The notes: a model not told the origin generated them from the sequence alone. A DNA stretch of 20,858 bases from Lysobacterales bacterium (GCA_026990095.1 JALSIL010000212.1:1-20858), one strand, 5' to 3'; counted from the first letter of the stretch, positions 7,533 to 15,681 are shown. Program-made: numbers and translations.

Positions 7533-10019
7533 ATGCAAAGACTGCCTTTAAACACTCAATATTATTGGAATAAAAAAACATTTAGCATAGAATACAAGTT
7601 CAAACAGGATAGAAATTTGGACACCAAAAGACTTAAAAACTTAAACAAGATAGACTTAAAGATTCCAGGCTTGCGCATCATCAGTGAGATTGGTGAGGGT
7701 GGTATGTCTGTGGTCTATTTGGCCGAGCAAATTTCTTTGAAAAGAGAAGTTGCGGTTAAAGTCATGCGCATTGAAATTGCTAATAATGACTTGGATGTTC
7801 AACGTTTTAAACACGAGGCTAAGACTATAGCCCAGCTTGATCACCCAAACATTATCAATATTTACAATATTGGACAAACATCAAAAGGGGAAATATTTTT
7901 CACCATGCCGTACCTGAATCATGGTGATTTTTCCGATTATATTCTAGCAGATGAAAGTGAGTTTATTAAATTACTTATGTCCATCTGCGACGGACTTAGC
8001 TTTGCTCACCAACGGGGGGTAATACACCGCGACATTAAGCCTGAAAATTTATTATTTGATAAGTTTGGTAACGTACAAATTGCAGATTTTGGTATCGCTG
8101 TGTCAAAAGATGGCACGCGAATGACGCAAGAACACCAAATTGTAGGATCGGCACAATACATGAGTCCCGAACAAGCGCGTTCACTCAAGGTTGGCCCACA
8201 AACGGACGTTTATAGTTTAGGCATTGTCATTTATGAAAGACTTACCGGAACAGTGCCCTTTGATGGCGATGAAAGCATCTCAATTTTAGTGGACCATGTC
8301 AGTACCGAACCGCCTCAACTGCCTCCTAAAATGCGGCACTGGCAAAAACTTATTGATAAATGTTTAGCCAAACTGCCCGAAGACCGCTATCAATCCATGT
8401 CAGAGTTAAAACAGGCACTTAAAAACATTCCAACAAGTCCTTTACAACGAACCAACGATTCAATTCAGCACGTACTGACTGGTGATGCAAAAAAACACTT
8501 AAAATGGTTTATACCAGTCTTTCTTTTGTTGTTAGTGATTGGTGTGTTTTCACTCAACAAGTCTCCGGTTGAGCCCAAAACTACAATTTCCAAACCCCTA
8601 ACAACCACTGAGCTTGTCGCAGCTCCTGCACAAAAATCAAAAACAATTAACCCCGAAACAACAAACAAAACAACATTGACTCCTGAACAAAAACCAGCGA
8701 CTCAACAGGTTATTCTTAAAGATGGATTTGCCTCAGAAAACCAAGAGCAACTCCCAGCATTGACCGCCGATAATAACAGTGAACTCCCCACCAATAACTC
8801 AGAATTAAAAGAAGAATCAGACGTAAAAGCGGAAGAAAACACCCCGACTGATTTGATTTCACAACAACAAGTAACAACAGATGCTGCAGAGCTTGGCTCA
8901 ACAGCAGAAAGTAATGAGAATTTATTAACCCTTGCTTTTCAAAATATTGAAAAGTACCAACTCTCTCGTCCAAAAAACAACAACGCAACCGATCAATTGT
9001 TGCAAGTACTCAAGAGCGATCCTGAAAATAAGCGTGCCATGCAAGGCATTGAAAATATTGGAGGCAAATACTATCAACTGATAAAAAATGCCCTACTGAA
9101 ATATAAATTTAATACCGCTTTGAAACACGCTCGTTCACTCAATAGATTCAATACCAAAACCAAATTTTCAAACCGTAAATATAAGATTCAGAACACGGAC
9201 TTGATTGCTACCATAAAAAAATTGGATATTTCTTCTGATCGTTTCTCCGTTGAAAAAGTAAAATCTCTAGCCAAAGTTGTTAAAACAATAGACCCTAATA
9301 ATGCACTTATAGCCGAACTCACTATCCAAGCACAACAAAAACTAAAACCAAAGATTGGCGAGATTCTATTGGATGAAAAAAATATTGAAACCATCTTAAT
9401 CGCTCCAGATTTAGCCGTTTCAACTACAGAAATAACCCGAGAACAATACAAAGAATTTAGTGATGCAACCAACCGTATTGCTGCCAAGTGCAAACAAAAA
9501 GGAGGCGGCGGTTCACTTTTCGGCAAAAAAACGTGGAAGAAACATTTCTTTACTCAAAACGACAACCACCCTGTTGTCTGCATTACACAAACCGACGCTA
9601 ATGCTTTCACAAAATGGTTATCAAAAGAAACTGGAAACAACTATCGATTGCCCACAAAAAACGAATGGATACTTATGTATGCAGATGCCAATAAAAACTT
9701 TAAGCCATGCAAATCTGGTAATCTTGCAGGAAAAGAAGGCGATAAAATTCGCAATAAAGAAAATAATTATAGCTGCAATGACAACTACAAACACACGGCA
9801 CCTGTAGCCAACTTTTCCAAACAACAAAATGGTCTCTATGATATTCAAGGCAACGTAAGCGAATGGGTTTCTTGCTCATCTGGCAACTGCAACACTCCCA
9901 TTGCAATGGGCAGCTCTTGGTATCATGGTCAACAATCCAACCAAGCCATACATGAAGATAAACTAAGTGCTGAGAGTGCCTATTCACACATAGGATTTCG
10001 AATCATTCGTGATTTATAA
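7533..10019 (+). CDS. Transmembrane Ser/Thr protein kinase with extracytoplasmic FGE/SUMF1-fold domain
   Basis: The 828-residue protein has a Hanks-type kinase domain at about 47-298. It shows a GEGGMSVV loop (54-61), Lys76, alpha-C Glu95, HRD with catalytic Asp167, DFG at 185-187 and SPE at 211-213, so it should be active in the cytoplasm. One membrane helix (about 323-340) leads to a Thr/Pro/Gln/Asn-rich linker (345-460), a helical segment (460-610) and a C-terminal formylglycine-generating-enzyme-like domain (about 620-828). That domain has RLPTKNEW, NVSEWV and GFRI. The two catalytic cysteines usual near the end of true FGEs are not seen, so this domain probably binds rather than oxidises. 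No Shine-Dalgarno precedes ATG 7533. An in-frame TTG at 7617 follows AGGA with good spacing and would remove 28 residues without touching the kinase domain. Substrates are unknown. Confidence 0.9.
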   Translation: MQRLPLNTQYYWNKKTFSIEYKFKQDRNLDTKRLKNLNKIDLKIPGLRIISEIGEGGMSVVYLAEQISLKREVAVKVMRIEIANNDLDVQRFKHEAKTIAQLDHPNIINIYNIGQTSKGEIFFTMPYLNHGDFSDYILADESEFIKLLMSICDGLSFAHQRGVIHRDIKPENLLFDKFGNVQIADFGIAVSKDGTRMTQEHQIVGSAQYMSPEQARSLKVGPQTDVYSLGIVIYERLTGTVPFDGDESISILVDHVSTEPPQLPPKMRHWQKLIDKCLAKLPEDRYQSMSELKQALKNIPTSPLQRTNDSIQHVLTGDAKKHLKWFIPVFLLLLVIGVFSLNKSPVEPKTTISKPLTTTELVAAPAQKSKTINPETTNKTTLTPEQKPATQQVILKDGFASENQEQLPALTADNNSELPTNNSELKEESDVKAEENTPTDLISQQQVTTDAAELGSTAESNENLLTLAFQNIEKYQLSRPKNNNATDQLLQVLKSDPENKRAMQGIENIGGKYYQLIKNALLKYKFNTALKHARSLNRFNTKTKFSNRKYKIQNTDLIATIKKLDISSDRFSVEKVKSLAKVVKTIDPNNALIAELTIQAQQKLKPKIGEILLDEKNIETILIAPDLAVSTTEITREQYKEFSDATNRIAAKCKQKGGGGSLFGKKTWKKHFFTQNDNHPVVCITQTDANAFTKWLSKETGNNYRLPTKNEWILMYADANKNFKPCKSGNLAGKEGDKIRNKENNYSCNDNYKHTAPVANFSKQQNGLYDIQGNVSEWVSCSSGNCNTPIAMGSSWYHGQQSNQAIHEDKLSAESAYSHIGFRIIRDL

Positions 10020-10137
10020 ATCATTAATCCATTCAATACGGCATTTTTCGACCGATTCTCTTTAAAAAACTATAAATACTGGCAAGAAACAGTAAAATTA
10101 GCGGTTCGTTAAAAAACTTAATAATCAGGAAAAAGCA
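10020..10137 (+). other. Kinase-aspS intergenic region
   Basis: This 118-nt gap shows no convincing hairpin terminator. An AGGA ribosome-binding site (in aatcaggaaaaagca) lies about 8 nt before the aspS ATG. A TAAAAT (in cagtaaaattag) is a possible -10 without a clear -35. Confidence 0.35.
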
Positions 10138-11925
10138 ATGCGTAGTGACCTATGTGGCAATGTTACAGAACAAAAATTAGACCAACAAGTCGAAGTGTGT
10201 GGATGGGTGGATAAACGCCGTGACCATGGTGGGGTCATATTTATTGATTTGCGTGACCATTCAGGCATTTTACAAGTGGTGGTTGAACCCGATAATGCCG
10301 ATGCTTTTAAAATTGCTGAAGATGCGCGTTATGAATACTGTTTACATGTCAAAGGACATGTGCGTAATCGCCCAGAAGGGCAAGCCAATCCAAATTTAAA
10401 GTCAGGCAAAATTGAAGTGGTTGTGGATAACTACGAAGTGTTAAACAAATCAAAGCCTTTGCCTTTTATGATGGATGAAGAAGCCACCGAAGCGGTTCGT
10501 TTAAAATACCGTTACCTTGATTTGCGTCGCCCAGCAATGCAAAAAAACATGCGTCTTCGCAGTAAGCTTATCAGCACTTTACGAAACCATTTAGATAATC
10601 AAGATTTCCTGGATATGGAAACACCGATTCTTACCAAGGCAACACCTGAGGGAGCACGTGACTTTTTGGTACCTTCGCGCGCACAACAAGCCAAATTTTT
10701 TGCTCTGCCACAATCCCCACAGTTATTTAAACAATTATTGATGATGTCGGGCATGGATAAATACTATCAGGTCGCGCGTTGTTTTCGTGATGAAGACTTA
10801 CGTGCCGACAGGCAACTCGAATTTACTCAACTCGATATTGAGATGGCATTTGTCGACCAAGAAGACATCTTGAACATGGCAGAACCAATGATACGTGATG
10901 CCTATAAAAAAGTTTTGGATGTGGATTTACCCAATCCATTCCCTCGTATGACCTATGCCGAAGCCATGCAACGATTTGGCTCAGATAAACCTGATATGCG
11001 TATTGATTTAGAACTTGTTGATGTGGCAGATGCCGTTAGAAATGTTGAATTTAAAGTCTTTTCTGGTCCTGCCAATGATCCAAAGGGGCGCGTGACAATT
11101 TTAAAAGTTCCAAACGGTGCTGCCATGTCGCGTAAACAAATTGATGATTATGCACCGTTTGTGGCTAAATTTGGTGCTCGTGGGCTTGCTTGGATAAAAG
11201 TCAATGCCAAAGAAAATGGTCGCGATGGCTTGCAATCCCCGATTGTGAAATTCCTTGATGATGATTCCTTAACGGCAATCTTAGATAAAACAAATGCCGA
11301 AAATGGTGACTTATTATTCTTTGGGGCTGGTGATTACAATACGGTCACGCAATACATGGGCGAGTTGCGCTTAAAAGTTGGCAAGGACTTAGACATGGTT
11401 AAGGAAGGTTGGCAACCACTTTGGGTTGTTGATTTCCCTATGTTTGATTGGAACGAAGACGAAAAACGCTGGGATGCGATTCATCACCCATTTACTGCCC
11501 CAACAGGAACTGAGCAAGAATTACGTGACAATCCTGGTACAGCCATTTCTAAAGGCTATGACATCGTCATGAATGGCGTAGAATTAGGTGGTGGTTCGAT
11601 TCGTATTCACGACCAAGGTGTGCAATCGGCAGTGCTTGATTTATTAGGCATTAGCAAAGAAGAAGCACAAGCCAAATTTGGTTTTTTACTCGAGGCCTTG
11701 CAATACGGCTGCCCTCCGCACGGTGGAATAGCTTTGGGCTTGGATAGAATGGCTGCCCTCATGTGTGGTGTTGAGTCTATTCGTGATGTGATTGCCTTTC
11801 CTAAAACTTCATCGGCAAGTTGTCCATTGACCTCTGCTCCTTCGGAAATTCCTGATAAACAACTTGAAGAAGTGCATGTACAAGCCATTTATCCAGATTT
11901 GGAGCAAGAAAGCGAATTCAAATGA
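10138..11925 (+). CDS. aspS: Aspartyl-tRNA synthetase, probably non-discriminating (Asp/Asn)
   Basis: This class IIb synthetase charges tRNA with aspartate. The 595-residue protein has the N-terminal OB anticodon-binding domain (GWVDKRRDHGGVIFIDLRD at 22-40), the class II core with motif 2 FRDEDLRADRQLEFTQLD, an inserted bacterial GAD domain (about 285-415), and motif 3 GIALGLDRM near the C-terminus. His30 in RRDHGG and Gly81 in RPEG match the residue pair (H31/G82) described for the non-discriminating Pseudomonas aeruginosa enzyme. E. coli, which is discriminating, has Leu and Lys there. So this enzyme likely also makes Asp-tRNAAsn, corrected by GatCAB. It has a good ribosome-binding site and overlaps the next gene by ATGA. 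Confidence 0.97.
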   Translation: MRSDLCGNVTEQKLDQQVEVCGWVDKRRDHGGVIFIDLRDHSGILQVVVEPDNADAFKIAEDARYEYCLHVKGHVRNRPEGQANPNLKSGKIEVVVDNYEVLNKSKPLPFMMDEEATEAVRLKYRYLDLRRPAMQKNMRLRSKLISTLRNHLDNQDFLDMETPILTKATPEGARDFLVPSRAQQAKFFALPQSPQLFKQLLMMSGMDKYYQVARCFRDEDLRADRQLEFTQLDIEMAFVDQEDILNMAEPMIRDAYKKVLDVDLPNPFPRMTYAEAMQRFGSDKPDMRIDLELVDVADAVRNVEFKVFSGPANDPKGRVTILKVPNGAAMSRKQIDDYAPFVAKFGARGLAWIKVNAKENGRDGLQSPIVKFLDDDSLTAILDKTNAENGDLLFFGAGDYNTVTQYMGELRLKVGKDLDMVKEGWQPLWVVDFPMFDWNEDEKRWDAIHHPFTAPTGTEQELRDNPGTAISKGYDIVMNGVELGGGSIRIHDQGVQSAVLDLLGISKEEAQAKFGFLLEALQYGCPPHGGIALGLDRMAALMCGVESIRDVIAFPKTSSASCPLTSAPSEIPDKQLEEVHVQAIYPDLEQESEFK

Positions 11926-12584
11926 ATAATGAACAGTCAATTCCAATGACAGAACCCATCAATGAACAAGCCGTTGTGCTTGTTCATGGCTTGTGGATGA
12001 GTCGCTGGTCTTTTCACTTTATTGCAAAATATTTGACTCAAAAAGGTTATAAAGTTTACCGTTTTGGGTACAAGACAACCAAACGACCATTTGACTTCAA
12101 TATGCAAAAGCTAACTGCTTTTGTTAATTCACGCAAAGAAGATACCGTACATTTAGTCGTTCATTCTATGGGTGGCATTCTATCCATGAGAAGTCTTCCT
12201 AACATTGTCAAAACAGGCAAGTTAATCATGTTGGGCTCTCCCATTAATGGCTCACGTACGGCAAAAGCCATGAGTGAAAAAAAATGGACAAGCTGGATGC
12301 TCAAATATGCCACTGAACCGTTAACCAATGGTGTCGTTAATCCTCAAGTCTTTCGAAAATCTTATATGATCGCTGGAACATCCAACAGCATTGGCATTGC
12401 ACGATTAGTGACGAAATTACCCCAACCTAATGATGGAACCGTGGCACTTGATGAAACTCAAGCCGATTGGATAGACCACCACACTACCGAAAACACCAAC
12501 CATTTTCGAATGTTATTCCACCCTCAAGTCAAGAAGAAAATAGTGCATTTTCTTTCGCAAATTCGCAACAACGAAGAAAAATAA
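11922..12584 (+). CDS. Alpha/beta-fold hydrolase (lipase/esterase-like)
   Basis: This 220-residue soluble protein has no signal peptide. It has an oxyanion-type HGLW motif (22-25), a nucleophile elbow VHSMGG with Ser82 (80-85), GSPING (105-110), and an acid/His pair likely formed by Asp171 (PNDGTV) and His194 (TNHFRML) or His200. This matches the family of short PGAP1/LipA-like alpha/beta hydrolases. The substrate cannot be read from the sequence. Its ATG overlaps the aspS stop (ATGA), so translation should be coupled to aspS, although no functional link to tRNA charging is evident. It converges with the TonB receptor gene 76 nt downstream. Confidence 0.82.
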   Translation: MNNEQSIPMTEPINEQAVVLVHGLWMSRWSFHFIAKYLTQKGYKVYRFGYKTTKRPFDFNMQKLTAFVNSRKEDTVHLVVHSMGGILSMRSLPNIVKTGKLIMLGSPINGSRTAKAMSEKKWTSWMLKYATEPLTNGVVNPQVFRKSYMIAGTSNSIGIARLVTKLPQPNDGTVALDETQADWIDHHTTENTNHFRMLFHPQVKKKIVHFLSQIRNNEEK

Positions 12585-12593
12585 AGAAACAAT

Positions 12594-12655
12594 TATAGAC
12601 ATCATTAAGCGAGAGGTTTCTATATGTCTCTTAGTTTATAAGACCATTTCTCGGT
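12594..12655. terminator. Possible convergent terminator region
   Basis: Between the convergent hydrolase and receptor genes, AGACAT pairs with ATGTCT, and CGAGAGGT pairs with ACCATTTCTCG through a small bulge. These mutually exclusive weak stems could end transcription from either side, but neither has a clean U-tract. Confidence 0.3.
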
Positions 12656-12660
12656 TTGAT

Positions 12661-14892
12661 TTAAAAAGTTAATCGCAAGCCAACTGTTACACTTCTACCA
12701 GGTCTTGGCGAAATATCTTTAAGAAATGATGAGTGCTCTCTGATTTCTTCGTTCAATAAATTATCTGCTTTCAAAAAAACTAATGTACTGAAATTACCAT
12801 AATCAAAAACACGATTAACATTTAACCCAACATTGTTATAAGACTGAGTTGGCAACTCAAATTCTGCCAACTCACCCTGTTCACTAACATGAACAAAACC
12901 TATATTAAATGCATAATCTCCATAAATCCCTCCTAAATCCAAACCGATTCTTCTTGCAGGTATTCGTGGTACATTTTCCCCATTTGAGAGTGTGGCTGTC
13001 GTAGTATCTGCAAATAATCTGTAGTTCCATATTAAACCAGATTTACTGTTATATCGATAAGTTAAATCTGTTTCAAAACCTTTAAACGTAGCTTTTTGTT
13101 GGCTATAATTAAAAACTGGAAAACCCTCTGATTCTTCGCCTGTGTTTTCCAAATACACAAAATCATCAATTTTGTTATAAAAGGCAGATAGGTTAAATGA
13201 CAAGGCTTCATTTCTATACCTTATTCCAATATCTATATTATTGGCAGTTTCGTGAGTTAATTCTGTATTGCCTACTTCAATGGTGTTAGTTGCTATATGT
13301 GGAATCAATTCTGATGCATTAGATTGATTTGAAAACAACTCTTCAGCAGTTGGCAGCCTTTGTGCCAATGCCCAATTCATTGGCAAAGTCCATTGCTTAG
13401 AAATATTAAATGTTGCTCCTAGTGATACGCTGTACACTGTATCATCAATCTCACCTAATAAATCAGTCTTGATTGATTGGTTATCTAATCGCATACCAAA
13501 CTCTCCATGCCAATTATCAAAATCTCTCTCTTCAATCAAAAAGGCACTAAAGATAAGGGTTTTTGATGGTAATATATAAGCTTCTTCACCAATCGCAGAA
13601 AAAACCCTTTGCGAATATTGAAAACCCCAAACACCTTCAAAACCAGCAATATGCTCATGAGTCAACTCAAGCCTAAATTCGCCAGCATCATTACTAAAAA
13701 GTGTACCAAATTCAGTCCCTTCTAGCTCCACGTGTTGATAATCTGTTCGTGAATAATTCGCTTTTAATAACTTGAAGAAATTTTCACTATTAAACTCTTG
13801 CTCAGCTTTCAAATTTAGAACTGCTTTATTTAAATCAATACGCACACTTTCCTCTTCACCCGGAATCCCATAATTTCTATTCAAATCTGAATACGATAAT
13901 CCCCAAAATCCGTTTTGATTTATAACCGAAAAGCCAATAGTGTATCCATCTGATTTAACCGATGTGTTTTTTAAAATACCCGATAAATTTAATTCGTCTT
14001 GAACCCCTTCTTCTGATTCAAGAAAAATTGAAGATTTTGCATTGTTGGGTATTTCATAATCTGAAGTCTCAATATTAAAATAACTAAAATTAGTCATGAG
14101 TAAATCTGACAGTCCTACTTCCAAACTTACAACTGCGGCTCTTTCTTTGAGTGCAGAGTCAGAAGCCCGTAACTCTAAACCACCTTCAATACCATCAATT
14201 ACCTCTCTTGGGATGTTATTGTCTACTATGTTAACTACGCCTCCAATTGCACCGCCTCCATATAAAAGTGTTGCAGGTCCCTTAAGAACTTCAATTTGTT
14301 TTGCTAGTAATGTCTCTGAACTTATCCAATGGTCAGGGCTCACTGAGGATGCATCTTGAAGTGCTATGTTGTTATTTAATATAAGCACACGAGGACCTTG
14401 TTGTCCTCTTATAATAACTTGACCAGCACCAGCACCAAAACTACCAGAATTAACACCAGTAACACTATTTAATGTTTGGTCCAAACTTAGAGACCTATTT
14501 ATTATCAGCTCCTCTTCACTTAAAACAGTTGCGGGTGTCGTCATCTTAAAAGCACTGTGTTTTAAGGGATTTGCTGTCACTACAATTTCTTCGTAATCAA
14601 ATGAAGATAAATCTATAGTCACTCCCTTTGAGTCATTAAATTGCACTTTTGTACTAAATAGACTACTGTTAGCTCCTTTAATATCAAACTCATATTGTCC
14701 AAAAGCTAAATTTTCAAACTTAAAAGAGCCATTTTCATTAGTGATTGTCTCTTTATTAATTTTTGGAATAACTATTTTAACATTTGGTTGAGGTTGCCCA
14801 TTTTTACTTATGGTTCCCTTTAAGGTTTCTGCATTTGCCGAAGATAACAGCAGTGTTAATGTCATATATGGAATGACTTTGCAATTTTTCAT
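12661..14892 (-). CDS. ZnuD-like TonB-dependent outer-membrane receptor (probable zinc receptor)
   Basis: The 743-residue precursor has a signal peptide (about 1-21, ending SSANA), a carboxypeptidase-regulatory-like beta-sandwich (about 23-95), a TonB box EEIVVTANP (101-109), a plug domain (about 115-225) and a 22-strand-type barrel ending in aromatic Phe. The plug segment SPDHWISSETLLAKQIEVLK then GPATLLYGGGAIGGVVNIVD, and the end HSSFLKDISPRPGRSV, resemble Neisseria ZnuD (SPDHAI...QQVEILRGPVTLLY; SFLKD..P..GR), a zinc/haem receptor. The His-rich external loop of ZnuD is not obvious here. A TATAAT lies 28-33 nt before the ATG and an AGG precedes it. The upstream same-strand RAPP protein supports a metal role. 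Zinc specificity is inference. Confidence 0.85.
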   Translation of the reverse strand: MKNCKVIPYMTLTLLLSSANAETLKGTISKNGQPQPNVKIVIPKINKETITNENGSFKFENLAFGQYEFDIKGANSSLFSTKVQFNDSKGVTIDLSSFDYEEIVVTANPLKHSAFKMTTPATVLSEEELIINRSLSLDQTLNSVTGVNSGSFGAGAGQVIIRGQQGPRVLILNNNIALQDASSVSPDHWISSETLLAKQIEVLKGPATLLYGGGAIGGVVNIVDNNIPREVIDGIEGGLELRASDSALKERAAVVSLEVGLSDLLMTNFSYFNIETSDYEIPNNAKSSIFLESEEGVQDELNLSGILKNTSVKSDGYTIGFSVINQNGFWGLSYSDLNRNYGIPGEEESVRIDLNKAVLNLKAEQEFNSENFFKLLKANYSRTDYQHVELEGTEFGTLFSNDAGEFRLELTHEHIAGFEGVWGFQYSQRVFSAIGEEAYILPSKTLIFSAFLIEERDFDNWHGEFGMRLDNQSIKTDLLGEIDDTVYSVSLGATFNISKQWTLPMNWALAQRLPTAEELFSNQSNASELIPHIATNTIEVGNTELTHETANNIDIGIRYRNEALSFNLSAFYNKIDDFVYLENTGEESEGFPVFNYSQQKATFKGFETDLTYRYNSKSGLIWNYRLFADTTTATLSNGENVPRIPARRIGLDLGGIYGDYAFNIGFVHVSEQGELAEFELPTQSYNNVGLNVNRVFDYGNFSTLVFLKADNLLNEEIREHSSFLKDISPRPGRSVTVGLRLTF

Positions 14893-14912
14893 TTTGTACC
14901 TACTACTTTTTT

Positions 14913-14928
14913 GTTAATAATTATACAC
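14913..14928 (-). promoter_or_regulatory. -10 box of the receptor gene inside an imperfect palindrome (candidate Zur-type operator)
   Basis: On the minus strand TATAAT (14925-14920) is a consensus -10 giving a start about 20 nt before the ATG. It sits in GTTAATAATTATACAC, which is palindromic at 12 of 16 positions and has the GTTA...TA-rich...AC look of gammaproteobacterial Zur boxes. This is a weak match only. Confidence 0.35.
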
Positions 14929-14960
14929 ACAAAATAGCTGACTTAAATAGAACTGCGTTC

Positions 14961-14988
14961 ATATCAAAATCAGGCATTGTATTGATAT
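14961..14988. repeat. 7-bp perfect inverted repeat upstream of the receptor gene
   Basis: ATATCAA (14961-14967) and TTGATAT (14982-14988) are separated by 14 nt, in the 124-nt gap between the RAPP gene and the receptor gene. This could be an operator for a dimeric regulator, or the 3' hairpin of the upstream RAPP gene. No U-tract follows. Confidence 0.35.
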
Positions 14989-15016
14989 ACTTTAAGGTTT
15001 TTGGTTTTATATTTTT

Positions 15017-15328
15017 TTAACAAAAAATAGGAGGAGCACGACCCAAATAAAAATTAGGGCTTAACTGTGGAATCAATTGATTTAAATTTAACACATACTG
15101 AAAATGGGTCAATGCTTCAATTATATTGACTTCAGTGTCTTCTAAATCAAAATAGTCAACAGACAAAATACATTGAACACACTCTCTACTAGAGTCTTTC
15201 TTTAAGTGTTCAATTTTGTGATGAATCGTATAAAATTGTAAAGCTATAACAAAAGAAAATAATAAGTGCATTTTCATCCACTCTTTATCCTTGCTGGCTT
15301 TATTTGTTTTTAATAAAATCTGATTCAT
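15017..15328 (-). CDS. Small CxxC/RAPP protein next to ZnuD-like receptor
   Basis: The frame from ATG 15328 encodes 103 residues: a hydrophobic segment (about 20-34, MHLLFSFVIALQF), a His pair (TIHHKIEH), a CxxC (CVQC), an acidic stretch and the C-terminal motif GRAPPIFC. A hydrophobic N-terminus, H-rich/CxxC centre and terminal RAPP is the look of small uncharacterised proteins found beside zinc-type TonB receptors in gammaproteobacteria, sometimes called zinc chaperones. That link is recalled, not searched. Start choice is open. ATG 15328 lies only 6 nt after the -10 box and has an in-frame TGA two codons upstream. ATG 15277 (MKMHLLFS, 86 residues) is preceded by AAGGA and gives a better signal-anchor start. 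Confidence 0.72.
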   Translation of the reverse strand: MNQILLKTNKASKDKEWMKMHLLFSFVIALQFYTIHHKIEHLKKDSSRECVQCILSVDYFDLEDTEVNIIEALTHFQYVLNLNQLIPQLSPNFYLGRAPPIFC

Positions 15329-15363
15329 TTCTCAAATATAGTAACAAAAAGACTCTATGTCAA
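15329..15363 (-). promoter_or_regulatory. Sigma-70 promoter abutting the RAPP gene
   Basis: On the minus strand TTGACA (15363-15358, perfect consensus), a 17-nt spacer and TATATT (15340-15335) form a strong promoter. Its start point would fall at or next to the A of ATG 15328, making the mRNA leaderless or forcing use of ATG 15277. Confidence 0.72.
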
Positions 15364-15421
15364 GGGCAAATAGAATTTAAGCAACCGTTGAACAATTTTC
15401 CTATAAACCCTATACATAGAG
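15353..15421. repeat. 8-bp inverted repeat around the RAPP gene promoter
   Basis: CTCTATGT (15353-15360) and ACATAGAG (15414-15421) are perfect reverse complements 53 nt apart. The first arm overlaps the TTGACA -35 hexamer. This may be chance, or paired operator sites. Confidence 0.3.
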
Positions 15422-15448
15422 CCAAACAATATACCGAATTTTTCACAG

Positions 15449-15681
15449 ATTTTACCCAAATCCCTAGATAACATTCATTAAATAATTATCTTTTCTATAT
15501 CAGAGACCTTTGCATAATTATAGTGACGAGTAAAAAATGATTAAATTCACCAGCTTTTCGCTAAAAATCTCGCCAATAACTGGTTATTACCTACAATTTT
15601 TAACTTAATCTGGCAAATTTTCTCTATTTTTTCTTTCGCCATATAGTTATGCAAAGCTCTCTATCAGAATTTGGGTAAAAT
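15449..15681. repeat. Perfect 13-bp inverted repeat split by the MITE
   Basis: ATTTTACCCAAAT (15449-15461) and ATTTGGGTAAAAT (15669-15681) are exact reverse complements. Removing the MITE and one target copy brings the arms to 43 nt apart, so the element seems to have inserted into the loop of an older hairpin or mobile remnant. Confidence 0.6.
15503..15661. mobile_element. MITE-like 159-bp palindromic element with TATCA target duplication
   Basis: The ends GAGACCTTTGCATAATTATA (15503-15522) and, inverted, GAGAGCTTTGCATAACTATA (15661-15642) match at 18 of 20 positions. Similarity continues with small gaps to the centre, where AATAAC-TG-GTTATT (15575-15588) is a perfect palindrome at the midpoint. 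The whole element can therefore fold into one long hairpin. It is flanked by direct TATCA copies (15498-15502 and 15662-15666), the mark of a transposition event. It has no coding capacity, so it would depend on a transposase elsewhere. The family cannot be assigned from these ends alone. Confidence 0.82.

Noticed and set aside
9460..9848. Overlapping open frames on both strands inside the kinase gene
   Set aside because: They lie within a strong FGE-fold coding frame, have no recognisable domains, and look like by-products of A/T-rich composition.
15503..15661. Assignment of the MITE to a named IS family
   Set aside because: The GAGACCTTTGCA-type end recalls some IS ends, but the 5-bp duplication and lack of a transposase give no firm match.
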